Source: Glandiceps talaboti (Eukaryota > Hemichordata > Enteropneusta > Spengelidae). Taken from it: 64,000 nt of DNA. Below, one piece after another: positions 39,401-50,741 of the stretch. The notes below the pieces were generated by a model. It was not told where the DNA came from. It did no database searches and saw only the letters and a list, made by a program, of their open reading frames with translations. The stretch covers positions 9,240,134 through 9,304,133 of the forward strand of contig NC_135562.1 in assembly GCF_964340395.1 (NCBI RefSeq), given 5' to 3'. A program made the translations under genes and the position numbers. Within the stretch, counting starts at the first letter, position 1. Each line of letters opens with the position of its first letter.

Positions 39401-40299
39401 GTATTACGTCCGAGTACATGCTGGATTTGAAAACAACCATGATAGGATTTCATGTGATCTTATGCCCTTTTAATTTCATAGAGAAATAACAATATAAATA
39501 TAGAAATGTTAATAAAATTATGAGTGCCAGACAGGGTGCTCCGTAGCATATAAAAGACTAGGTTGACTTGACTACATGTATGCCTAGGAAAATACATTTC
39601 AATGATATTTTGTGTACGATTGTGAAATTTACAAAAATTACACTATATTTGTACGTAATTACATTATTTTTCTTTTCTTTTTTTTTGTCATTTTAGAAAG
39701 ATGACATTTAGTACTTAGTTACATTTTTTGGAATCTAGTTGTAGATTAGTGTTTGTCTGCATCAGTCATACATTGTCATCATCTTCATGATGTGAAAGCC
39801 AAAAAAAAAAAATAGAATTGTTTTCTTGTCAGGACAGTTTGTCTAAAGTGGTGCGACAATGCGATTTTTTTTTTATTCTCAACAAACCTGTCACTCAGTC
39901 TACTGTACTATTTATGGCAGTTACTGATCTTTTTATTTACTATTGTAGAGCAAGTGTGTACATGTATATGGGGCAGATGTCATTTGCTTGTTCATGATTG
40001 GCTCTACAGTTGTCTTCAATGAAGTGGGGGGAGGGGGGGGGTGTTTCTCCCCTGAATCTGAAGACTGTATGGGCTGGGCAAACACAGAAAAAAAAAGTCT
40101 GACATGAGGGTATTTAAGTGATGTGCACACTTACCAGAAACAATTCTTTCTTCTTCTTCTTTTTTTTTTTTTTTTTTTTTTTTTTTGGGGGGGGGGGGGG
40201 GTCTAAGGCATCTGGTTAAGATTAGATGTACATGTATATTTTATATCTATTTTGAAAACTACAACATTTAAAACTGAAGTGTTGATGGCAACCAACAAT

Positions 40300-40896
40300 A
40301 TCGCCACTGAAAATTGTTAAATGGCCTTATGTCATACCAACAACATTGACAAAGTCAGTGTTTATAACTCAATACATTGCAAAAAGCTAATAAAAATACA
40401 TAAAAAGTTTGTTATGGCACATACAATAGCAAAGAGTTTTACATATTTTATTAATCTTTTATAATTTATTGAGTTACAAACAGGAACTTAGTATATGTTG
40501 TTTCACATTTGATTTTTCACTTAGGAAGTCATGATAATAATAAAAATAATAATAATCTTTATTTGTCCAAATAAATTTGAATGGTCGCCGTGAGAGCAGC
40601 GCCCTAGTGCCCTACTGCCACTGGGGTAGTGTTGAAAAAGCAGGAGGAAACAAGAGTACCTGGGGAAAACCTGCGTTGTTCAGAAGGGTCAAACTGAGCA
40701 TCACCCTTCTTACATACAGACCTGGTTAAATTTTAAATCAAACCCAGCCAACACCTGGTGAGTTCAAACCCAGACTGCAGAGGTAAGAGGCGTACAAGCT
40801 AACCGCTCGGCCACCGACAACCCAATAAAATTGTTTTTATACATTAAATATCCAAAATAAATACCCAATCCTCATCCATATGGTCACTTTAGAATA
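40300..40896. mobile_element. MITE family A copy, split by a SINE
   Basis: Family A centre (AAGTTTGTTATGGCACATAC) near 40,405, right arm GAGTTACAAACAGGAAC ... GGAAGTCATGATAA, then resumes at about 40,824 with AAAATTGTTTTTATACATTA and ends CATATGGTCACTTTA. The left arm is degraded. Confidence 0.65.
40534..40823 (-). mobile_element. tRNA-derived SINE inserted in a MITE
   Basis: On the minus strand it starts GTCGGTGGCCGAGCGGTTAG (pol III A-box-like, Ser/Leu tRNA-like), has GGTTTGAACTC (B-box-like), a middle part with CAGGTTTTCCCCAGGTACTC and TTGTTTCCTCCTGC, a wording familiar from conserved SINE central domains in marine animals, and ends AATAAAGATTATTATTATT. About 290 bp. Confidence 0.75.
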
Positions 40897-43800
40897 TCAA
40901 CAATTATCTTTTGTAAAAGTTTATTTTAACCATAATTAATATCTAGTAAATGGTTGAAATCATGATCACGTTAGGGTCACTGATTTTAGGGTGCGGACCC
41001 AAAAATCAATTTGATTAGATTTATTGTACCATATAAAATGTATAGCTACATCATGTACACAAATCCATGTATGTTTACCAACAGGTCAATCAATATTGTT
41101 CAAGGTGTATGATATTAGCAGTATGTAATTATAACTAACAAAATAAGTTTTTGAAAAATATTTCAGTTGCTGCTAGTGCAGTTTTAATAACTATGCATTT
41201 ACATGTATCATACTTGATACTCATTCATTCACATATTATTATTAAATATGATTTTTGGAGACAAAGCAAGTGAAAAGATATATCAAATTTCAATCTTGTA
41301 TGAGCACTTGTTTTGTAAGAACACAAAAATATCCCGGACATATTTTGCGATGATGTTGTTTTTACTAAGAATGGTAAGCTAAGTAGTAAGTCTACATGAT
41401 TCCCTTAATTTCAATGAGTTATTAATGATGTTCCCTTCAAAATTTAAGGTGCGACATATAGAAATCCACATATATTTATCATATACCCATAACCCCCCCC
41501 CCCACCCCAAGTGTTCCCAAACCTTTATGAAAACAATTTCATTGACCTTGTAATCATGATGGATAAAACATGTACTTTATGAAGGTCAAAGGTCAATCAA
41601 AGCATGCAGGTAGTATGTCGCAAAGGTCAATCAAAGTACATGTAGCCCCTTCAATGCAGCCTAAGGGAGGTTATCTACACTTGCATGTATGTATGTATGT
41701 ATGTATGTATTTCAGAGTTATACATGTAAATACAGTATGTAAATCTAAGATAAAAGATATACCAAAATCTACATATTTACATAATTTGTAAATTTTCCAG
41801 AGTACAATATTTAATTACCTTTCCTAATCTTGGTATTTGTTGTGTCTCTTTAGATCTTATAGTTACATACAGTTATACATCAGATACTTATTTGAATAAT
41901 TTGTTTGTGTAGTTAGAAATTCAAGTTGCCAATGTTTGGCTAATAAATAAAGTTACATATATTTTGTATTACTAGTTCCGAACTCAGAGAGGAAATAATT
42001 GGGGAGTTTGGAACTAATACAAAAATATGATTCCAGATAGTCTAGTTCCTATACAGTATCATTACGATTTATACCTTCACTCAATGTGTTAGAAACCATA
42101 GTTGACATCCAGACTAGGAAAGCATGTTTTGGTTGAAAGTGGCATACATGTACAGTTAGTACATGTAATAATGAAGGTAAAAGTGCCATGTAAAAGAAAA
42201 CCAAGACTAACCAGGTGGAAATGTGTTTGTCCATGCTGTGCAAACACTGGGTGTACCCTTGAAATAAGTCTGACATCTGTATTTTTACAGCAAGTACCCC
42301 TAGTTTACTGAATGAAACTTTTACATGATATGTACATGTATGAAGCAGTCGATTTCTGATTAAAACATAAGCAGTGCGGAGACAAAGAAATGTGCTTTGA
42401 AATGCTTGCTGTGGTAAGGGATAACCTTGACGGTGAAAAGCTGTATTTTTATATTACATGTACATGTTTTGTATTTGGAACACTGCGTGTTATCATGTAC
42501 ATTTCATTTGTTTTCATGTTGATCTGTCAGAAAACCTGCAAAATGCTTGATGTCACTTTCACCTCCTTATTTGGGAGACTGAACAGAAAATTGCTTTGTT
42601 ACTTTACTGAAAAGCCCTTCACAACAAATAATCTGGAAAAGTGGACTTTCTATCTTTACAATAGATGCATATTTGCAAGCAAGCTAGGGAGTTACATTTT
42701 ACAGTTAGTGTTATGTAAGTTAGGGATAGGAATTGGGTTAGACCCCCTAAGCAGACACTAATGCTCTGCACTTGTATTTGTAATGACACTTGAATTTCTG
42801 CAGGGTGGCATAACAATGCACATGTTGTTCTGAGAATTTTTGAGAATTCAGTCCATTGACAACTTTTGCTGTTGTGTCTTGTTGAAGCCCTGGGTACATG
42901 TAGTGTACATTATATGCCCCTACTGTGCTGGTGAAACTTTTTGGCAATAGGAAACTAAATTTTTCTCCAAAGTCTAGCAACTATTTTGATACTTTATCCA
43001 TTTTACATTTTATCATTTCCATATTAACATGTACTGACAAGAAAAATTTGAAACTTTGAAATTCTTCATTGCCACTATCACCTCGTTTTACATCAACACT
43101 TCTCTGTCTCTTACAGCTTAATTTGCAAATACCTCTTTTACTGTTTCATTCTGTTTATCTGCATGTATAGTTCACATCTTTTAATCCCTCATAAATTTGA
43201 ATGCTTTAAATTACAAAAAAAAAACTGAATATGAACTTTGTTCATCTTAGACAGATACAGTGCAGATGTATACCAACAAGTACATTACACTGATGGTATC
43301 TCAAACTTTTGTATACGGTGGTCACAGTTATTTCTGAAGTCAAAGAGTAACATCTTATTTTCAATCAGTAAGGACACTTGAGAACTCAAGTATCGTATGC
43401 TGAGAAGCATGTTAGTCATGTAATCTAAAATGAATGAACTATGCACTGATACAGAATTCAGTACTGTAACAGAACTCTAATATTGTGCGTTAATTTTGGC
43501 ACTTGTCCTTGCATTGCACAGGATACTCATTGAAAATGAATTCAAAGCCCACAGTTTTAATTAGGCAGCCATAATTGACTAGCGTGTACGTTAGGCTTAC
43601 ATGTACTCTGATAAGCACTTTGCATGAAATGATGGATTGCTGAGCTGGAAGTATTTTGTTGAAAATTTTACAAAACTGCACTTGGAAATAATCAATATAT
43701 TTCACCAAACCTTTGTTAATTTTTGAAAAAACAAGTGATAGCAGAAATATGGTACATGTACACAGTAGTCCTATAAGGAGTTGAGGTAATTAGCTACAAG

Positions 43801-45343
43801 TATTGGCTGTACAGTGGTGGTCCAAAAACAGAATAACAAGTATTTTGCTGTTGGTGGTGGTACAATGAAAATCACACCTGGTAGTATACATGTATTCTTC
43901 TGGAGGGGATACATGTAATTTTTGGTTTTATGTGAGTACTTAAGCACACAATTCTGTGAATATAAATCTATGCATTAAATTTTCAGTTACTGAATTAATG
44001 TTTTCTGTTTTGAAGATGTAATCAATTCATATACTATTCATATACTTAACAGTATATGAATAAAATCTTTATGATGAAATGAAACTTCAAAAACCAGGAA
44101 GTTTTCATTCATATTTTTATGGTGAAATGAAACTTCAATAACTACAATTTCAGGAAGTTTTCTTTTATATTTTTATAGTGAAATTGTTTCCGGTTTCCCA
44201 TCCACACACTAGTAACTCAAGAAGCTAGAATTGTCATTTATTTCCTGCCATGGGAAAATATTTGACCAAAATCATTTCAAAACTATTTTTTTATTTGTCA
44301 GTAAATAAATAAATAAAGAATGTTATTACCATGGTGACAAACCTGACTTGGTTAAGTTTGAATGAACTTCATTTTTCCATTCGGGCCATTTACACTGACA
44401 GTTTTGACTTTTGTGTGCATGTGTAGGTCAATCCTGAAACCATTTTTTACAGCAGAAAAATAACATCTGTGGTTTGAGCTTTACAGTAGACATGTAAGCT
44501 CTTAACACTGAACTCATAGGGAAACATAACAAAAGTTTGTTATAACAGAGTGTTCATTAACCATGTACTCTACTGAAATATAAGTTTGGGGCACATGACT
44601 GTTACTTAAAAATAACTGAATGTTCACAAATAACAGAGTTCATATAAAGATGTCTAGATATTGATCAGTTGACAATAACATATGTATAAATAAGTAGTAC
44701 AATAACATTAAGTGATTTTACACATGTTACAGACAAGAACTATTATACAAAATGTGTCAGATTAGGAGTTGCAGCTGGTGTCTTTCACTGTATATCGAAT
44801 ATATCTACAAAAGAAACTATCAAATTGATGCTAAAAATACTATTTCCACTTTGTGGATGTTCTAAAGAAAGACAAATTATGACATTTTTTTCAATATTTT
44901 CAAATTATTCAATAATTACACTTAAGCTGTTCCTTAATAACACTTGAGTTATATATGGGGGCGATTAACCTTATCCGTTACCATAATGCAGTTCTTTTAA
45001 AAAGTCTATTAAAACTGACTTAATTCTTTCAACATAAATGTCGATTTGGCGTGTCCGAGATAAATACTAGATAAAAGAGAGAGAGATGATAGTTCTGATG
45101 TAATGAAACGTTTCGAATGTAAACGTACAATGAATATGACTTCGGGGATTCAGCCATGCACATAGTGAGTGCGTGATCTCACGGAGTCATTGCTGAGCTG
45201 ACTGACTGAACGAGCTGATCAACAAACTCCAAATCTTTGCCACTCTTTCACATGAAAAGAAAACTGATCATCTACATACAACGTTTCAAACTATAAGCTA
45301 ATAAAATGGACGGGTTCATAAAAACGCTATTTACGATACGTAC

Positions 45344-45480
45344 CTTGTGTTTGTCAGGAGTAGCCCATAACTTATAACGGAAATTCTCGGAACGCAGTTG
45401 TGCTATATTTATACGGAGGAAGACGTTCACTCTATCCAGGAAGTGATCGCCAACTAGCAATATGGCGAAAAGTGACCAGC
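45344..45480 (-). other. PTK2: Probable non-coding first exon of FAK
   Basis: Ends in a good donor AAG/GTACGT. In the frame used downstream it has a TGA 13 bases before the junction, so it would be 5' UTR. It contains a four-codon upstream frame (ATG GGC TAC TCC TGA). The right boundary is a guess. Confidence 0.4.
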
Positions 45481-45699
45481 ATGCTCTGCGCGAAGCCCCA
45501 TAACTCGATCGAAACTGTTGATTAAATATTTAAATACATCACTAGCATTCTTTTCAAATTTCATTTCCCAAACACGACTATGCATCGTTTTTCTTATAAA
45601 AATAGTAATGGAAAAATAAGAATAAGTCAAAGTATTAACTGGAATATAGTTTAATTAATTTTGAATTTGAAAGGGATCATTGAATTGAACTTTGACCTG

Positions 45700-45774
45700 A
45701 GAGGGAAAGTATTGATTTCTGAAATGTTTCATATCGTTGATTGAGATGTTGCGGTATCCTTGTGTAAACTGAAG
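45700..45774 (+). other. Possible 5' UTR exon of the PAQR gene
   Basis: Ends CTGAAG/GTAAGT. Would splice to the acceptor TTTACAG at 49,233. A second donor-like site GAAG/GTGCGA lies near 46,249. Proposed only from splice signals and position. Confidence 0.3.
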
Positions 45775-47923
45775 GTAAGTGTCGTTTACTGCATAAGTTC
45801 TTTTTTATATAAACGATGAAATGTCATGTTTAATGGTGTAAATATTGTGTGTGAAAGTGTTCATTGGTTTTTATGGTCGATCAGTGGAATCGAGACAAAT
45901 AACAATTTCTGATACACAATTTGTCATGTAAACGTTAGTTACCTCAGTGCATACAACTCAGTTACGTACAACAGCGGTTGTCAATTTTAATTCACCTTTT
46001 AGTATTCATAGTTTGTATCAGTCGTCGGGTTCGAGGCCAGCCTCATATTTTCTCTGTCTGTCAGCTTTTACAGGAAATGGGATCGCCTAGAGTAGGCAAC
46101 GTAGTGTAATCATAACGTCACCTGGTAACAACGACAAAAGGGAGAGCGAGATTGTGACGTGACAAACCCCGGCGACAGTGCATCATCAGTCTGTGTGACA
46201 CATCGACCGACAATATCACAGCGGTCAGTGTACGAGTGTTGTTGAAGGTGCGATTATGCAAATTCTAATTGTTTGTGTAAATTCAATATGATTGTAATTT
46301 TTTTTATTTCATTTTTGATATTGACACACAAATTGATAAGTTGTCTATACCGACGACATCGTGAGAAGCTATGTTTAAGATTGTCCTGGTCTTATAATTA
46401 GCCCGGCGATCTTTGTTGATGACCGCTCCGACCCGTGTCGGTATATTTACGATGGTACAATTTGTGCATGACAATTACATGATTTTAATGTGTACGGAAT
46501 AATCGAAAGCTCTCTTTGAAAAATTTGTATTGTGTACGTGATCAACATATATATGTATGACTGAGTAATTATCATTTGCATATCAATAGCTTCTTTTCAT
46601 ATAATATTATCGACGTGTTGGATCTATCAATCAACATATTGAACAGACTATATCAACCATGCACTTTTAAAAATAACAATAAGTTGTAAGTATAATATAT
46701 ATTTGTGTTGTCCTTCCAACCTGCCACATAGCATTATTGATTGTTCCCCCAGTGTGAACACTGAATAGGGGTGACAAGTCCTTGACCTTCTCATTTCAAT
46801 GCCCATAATACTCCCAACTACTTCAGTTTAGGCCAAAAAAAATGTGTGGTTCAAATAACGCCCAATTACAAAATAGTGTGAGTAGGTAGGATTTTTATTT
46901 TATTTTAATTTTTTAACTTTGAGGATCTGTTTAAATGTTCTCTGTATTTCAAAGTTCTACAGAGACTTCTCATCGATGTAATCGCAATTTCTGTTCTATA
47001 TGCAGAAGAGTTTGTGTGGTACGCTGTATTCCACCAGACACATGAAGCAACAAATCTCACTTTGCAATTTTTTTTATTTTTTTTTTTTTTTTTCGATATT
47101 TTTTTTCGAATTTCCTAAAAAAGGTTTAGGATAGCAGTAAAAAAATAGGTTAGGTCAGGTGACTGGTAGCAAACAGGTTTTTTTGGGGGTTGTTTTGTTG
47201 GTTTTATTTGGGGGGGGGGGGTGTCTTGTGCAAAATGGTGTAAATGATGTGTTATTTAGAAGCAGTACTGACTGGTCGCTGAGCCGATATACCACTCAAG
47301 GTCCCCTATTTCGATATCTTTTGTACAATGAAACTATGGCAACCATTGAGTAATTGTGAACAGCACGATAATAACAATGCTTTAATGGTGATTGCAAAAT
47401 ATGTTTTTGACCTTCGTAGAGCTGTTGAAGGTTGAAAAGTCCATTTTTTGGATATTGCGAGAAATAGCGACATGATTATGTAATATATGTACATATGGAT
47501 GAAATAATGATTATGTGTAAAGAAGTCTAATGGAGCTTTGTTTGAAATATATTTAATAATGTAATCATGTATAGACTTTAATACATGTGAAATACTAAGA
47601 ATATTTATCGGTACCAAACATTCTTTTTTCTAGGGTATGACCTTAATTTCTCCATTTCACAATTCTGTAATTTTTATTTGTACTAATAAAGTTGATTATG
47701 CACTGTAAAACTGTCAATCAAACAAAATATGCAAATAGTTTAAATAGCATATTATATAGTTCCTAAAATATACATGAATTAACTTAACTAGGTAATGTTA
47801 TTTTTAAACTCAATCAAGACTAAGTTTTCCCAGTTGCTATTACTAAAATACATTAAGTAAAAGAGCTAAAGGGACACAAAATGAGTTTCTATATTTTAGG
47901 GCAAAATTTTTGCTTGATGTTTA

Positions 47924-48362
47924 TTTTAATGTGGCCATATGGATAACATTTTGATATTTATTTTGGATGTTTAATTTATAAAACAATTTTATCATGGCGT
48001 CCTACTTGAAAAATCAATATGAAACAATATATGCCAAGTCCTTTTTTGTATCTCAATAAATTGCAAAAGATTGACAAATGTGTAAAATGTTTGTTATTGT
48101 ACGCACAATAACAAACTTATTACACATTGTTTAGCTTTTTTACAATGTATTGAGTTACAAACACAGACTTCAAGTTCAGGGGTAGGTAACAAATATTAGT
48201 TAAGAGCCAGATGGATATAGTAACAAGTACAAAAAATACACAATGGACTTGGTCAATGTTGTTTCACATTGGTTTTTCAAGTAGGAAGCCATGATAAAAT
48301 TGTTTCATAAATCAACAATCCAAAATAAATATCAAATCAACATCCATATGGCCACATTAAAA
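47924..48362. mobile_element. MITE family A, most complete copy
   Basis: Long inverted arms: TTTTAATGTGGCCATATGG at the left and CCATATGGCCACATTAAAA at the right, matching inward through ATCATGGCGTCCTACTTGAA / TTCAAGTAGGAAGCCATGAT to a central near-palindrome around 48,110. About 60 extra bases sit in the right arm (about 48,175-48,240). Confidence 0.8.
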
Positions 48363-48907
48363 GACATTCGCTAGTATTCTACTTACTGCACAGCATATGT
48401 AATCACCACATGCAATTGACTGAACTCAAACCTGGTATTAAAATATAGCTTATAAATGATCAGATGACAATTTATTGTACGTACGGTACAGAAAAATGTT
48501 TGAATTCCCTACTATGCAATCAAATGCCACATAACGATTGTCATGTGCACGTGATAGAAGGCATACGCTGATGTTTACCTTCTAGCAGAATAGTTTAAAG
48601 TATGTCCCATGGCTCAGGAACTTTCTGCAAATGCAATACTGTTGTATATCATGCTACAGTGTATTGTTACCTGAGTAATTTCAAAAGTGTCCATGCACTA
48701 CTTAAAAAGCTATGGTGCTCTAAAAATTTATTTAAAAAGTAAGTAGTTTGTAAAAAACTTGAGAAGTTTACTCATTCCAGGGGGTGGGGGAATTTACATA
48801 TATATGTTGACAACTGTTGACTACGTTCTTACTTGCTTGGAACAGTTTATGCTTTGTGGTTTTATATGTATCTTAACTTGAGTAAAACACTTACAAATTC
48901 AGCTGTG

Positions 48908-49162
48908 CCATTTAAAGTGGCCATATGTTAGAATTGGGTATTTATTTTGGATGTTTAATTTTCAAAACAATTTTAACATGACGTCCTACTTGAAAAAAAC
49001 AATGTGAAACAACATAGAACGAGTCTGTGTTTGTAACTCAATAAATTGCAAAAAGTTGACAAATGTGTAAAAAAAAAAAAAAAAAAAGCCTTGTTATTAT
49101 ACATACAATAACAAACTTTTTAAGCATTGTTTTATCTTTTTTGCAATGTTTTGAGTCGCAAG
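48908..49162. mobile_element. MITE family A, right-truncated copy next to the PAQR splice acceptor
   Basis: TTTAAAGTGGCCATATG start and the full left arm; centre contains an A-run; right arm lost after TTTTGCAATGTTTTGAGT. Ends about 70 bp before the acceptor at 49,233, so it lies where branch point and polypyrimidine signals of that intron would be. Confidence 0.65.
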
Positions 49163-49245
49163 AAGTACATGCAATGAGATTCTTAACACGTTTTAGAGTT
49201 ATAACCAAATATTCTATTTCATTTTATTTACAGTGTACAACAAAC

Positions 49246-49289
49246 ATGAACAGAGACAGTCTTTGATGACAGCACAACAATTGCTATAG
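49246..49289 (+). promoter_or_regulatory. Two overlapping short upstream reading frames in the PAQR leader
   Basis: Frame 1: ATG at 49,246, six codons, TGA at 49,264-49,266. Frame 2: ATG at 49,266, seven codons, TAG at 49,287-49,289. They overlap as TGATG, an arrangement that allows re-initiation. The main ATG follows 47 bases later. Confidence 0.5.
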
Positions 49290-49336
49290 CAACTGGAAAT
49301 TTATTGGTCTCAGGGTGAAAGGTGATTCAGATCAAG

Positions 49337-50329
49337 ATGACGAAAGTGGAGTTAGGAAAGCTACCTCGTACCAAGAGTGCTGAAGAAGTACCCAAGCTCT
49401 TCCGCGAACCAAATGTACATAATGGGTACAGAGTTCCCCATCAACCAATGAAATACTACATTTTCAGTGTATTCCAGGTGCACAACGAACTTCTTAATGT
49501 ATGGACACATGTTCTAGCGAGTTCATTTTTATTGTACCAGGCTTTAACACTAGCATATACTGTTGATTTTCTAAACGATCCATATTCTTGGCCACTGCTG
49601 TTACTGTGCACTTCATGTTGTACATATCCGTTTCTCAGCAGTCTCGCACATTTATTACAATCGCATTCAGAAAGTATACACTACACTTGTTTTTTCGTTG
49701 ATTATCTGGGTATAAGTTTTTATGGTTTTACAAGTGGATTGATTCATTTTCGTTACAGTGCAGAGGAGTCGTATCTCTCTGTGGTCGGTAGTGGATGGCT
49801 GTTTGTAATTGTCAATTTTATCTTATCTTGCTTTACTTGCTTTGCATGCGGGTATGCCAAAGTCAAATATAACCGACCCTATCCATACGCCAGGAAACTA
49901 TGGCAGCTTTGCTCAGTTGGAAGTTTATACATATGGATTATTTTTCCAATATTTCAACGTGTGTATGCATGTCAGATGTTATCTTGTACAGATGAATCAA
50001 TTTATTATCACAAGACTGAAATCATGTGGTTTTTGCTTGGTTCCCTTTTCTTTGCCGTTCCATACCCACAAAAATTTGCGCCTGGATTTTTTGATATCAT
50101 CGGTCACAGTCATCAGCTTTTTCATATTTTTATTCCTATATGTACACATAGTCAAATACAAGCAGAGTACTTAGATTTGCAAAATAGACGAGAACACATC
50201 AAGGCTCACTTCCAGCCAACATTTATGAATACTTTCGGTATCTCAGCTTTGTTCATTCTATGTAATATCATTGTCGTATTGTGGCTAAGATCTAAGGCAT
50301 TGTCCAAAATAGCAGCTAAGAAGTCGTGA
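49337..50329 (+). CDS. Membrane progestin receptor, PAQR5/7/8 class, single coding exon
   Basis: 330 residues, a seven-helix membrane protein of the progestin/adipoQ receptor family. Class marks in order: VPKLFREPNVHNGYR at the N-terminus, FQVHNELLNVWTHVLA in helix 1, NDPYSWPLLLLCTSC, the SxxxH site S101-H105 in SSLAHLL, FFVDYLG (D122), and IGHSHQLFHI with H259 and H263, the metal-site histidines of the family. Short tail rich in Lys. The words NDPYSWP and APGFFDIIGHSHQLFH are nearest to PAQR5 (mPRgamma) as I remember it; LFREP is nearer to PAQR7/8. Start: the ATG at 49,337, with an in-frame TGA at 49,316 upstream. It is preceded by an acceptor at 49,233, so the leader is spliced. Function by family: non-genomic steroid signalling at the plasma membrane or endosomes. 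Confidence 0.92.
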   Translation: MTKVELGKLPRTKSAEEVPKLFREPNVHNGYRVPHQPMKYYIFSVFQVHNELLNVWTHVLASSFLLYQALTLAYTVDFLNDPYSWPLLLLCTSCCTYPFLSSLAHLLQSHSESIHYTCFFVDYLGISFYGFTSGLIHFRYSAEESYLSVVGSGWLFVIVNFILSCFTCFACGYAKVKYNRPYPYARKLWQLCSVGSLYIWIIFPIFQRVYACQMLSCTDESIYYHKTEIMWFLLGSLFFAVPYPQKFAPGFFDIIGHSHQLFHIFIPICTHSQIQAEYLDLQNRREHIKAHFQPTFMNTFGISALFILCNIIVVLWLRSKALSKIAAKKS

Positions 50330-50479
50330 TGTTAGTCACTCTCATTTTCAAGAAGGGCTAAAAAGAGCAACTAGGAACTAATGATGTCACTATTGTATTT
50401 AACTTATGGCTAAATTACTGTCCAAAATGATAACCAGGAATTAACTTTAACTTGTGATATCATTGATCAGGACTCAAAA

Positions 50480-50645
50480 ATAGCAGTAGTCAAGGGCACA
50501 TAGACTACTAAACATTGTATCTAGACTATCAAATTAGTAGTAGTCCCGGACACATAGACTACCAATCATTGTATCTAGACTACCAAATTAGTAGTAGTCC
50601 AGGACACATAGACTACCAATCATTGTATCTAGACTACCAAGGTGG
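50480..50645. repeat. Three tandem copies, about 55-60 bp unit, in the PAQR 3' flank
   Basis: Unit contains ACACATAGACTACCAATCAT and TGTATCTAGACTACCAAATT. Last two copies nearly identical. Confidence 0.8.
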
Positions 50646-50741
50646 CCGTCTATTACCAATCGAAATCAATAGAAAATATTATAGCTGAAACAGTTCACTG
50701 GCTAAATCTGACTACTAAGTGTAAAATTTGAGATTAAGCCA

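Larger units (their letters stand above)
28930..45343 (-). other. Main part of FAK intron 1, no gene seen
   Basis: About 16 kb of AT-rich DNA with very frequent TACATGTA/ACATGTACATGT words, element copies listed separately, a (CAGA)n/(CA)n run at about 32,070-32,134, homopolymers, and two related poly-T-bearing repeat copies near 33,395-33,800 and 39,790-40,130 (shared word TCTAAAGTGGTGC). Short reading frames at 33,547-34,200 have no recognisable homology. Confidence 0.5.
45272..45774. promoter_or_regulatory. Probable bidirectional promoter between FAK and the PAQR gene
   Basis: A donor AAG/GTACGT on the minus strand at 45,344 and a donor GAAG/GTAAGT on the plus strand at 45,774 face apart, about 430 bp from each other. 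Between them are GC-richer sequence, several CpGs and CAATATGGCG (YY1-type site near 45,461). No TATA element is clear. Start sites were not determined. Confidence 0.45.
45775..49233 (+). other. Probable PAQR 5' intron, no other gene seen
   Basis: Holds two family A elements, a homopolymer-rich patch near 47,070-47,220 and otherwise AT-rich filler. Confidence 0.4.

Noticed and set aside
40534-40823. tRNA gene on the minus strand
   Set aside because: A- and B-box words are present but no cloverleaf can be formed, and the sequence continues into a SINE body and tail.
28930-45343. Additional FAK coding exons in intron 1
   Set aside because: No segment reads like the FAK N-terminus and no conserved frame with both splice signals was found.
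45272-45460. Coding first exon of FAK (MLVGDHFLDRVNVFLRINIA...)
   Set aside because: That frame ends in phase 0 at the donor, whereas the next exon needs phase 1; the fitting frame has a TGA close to the junction.
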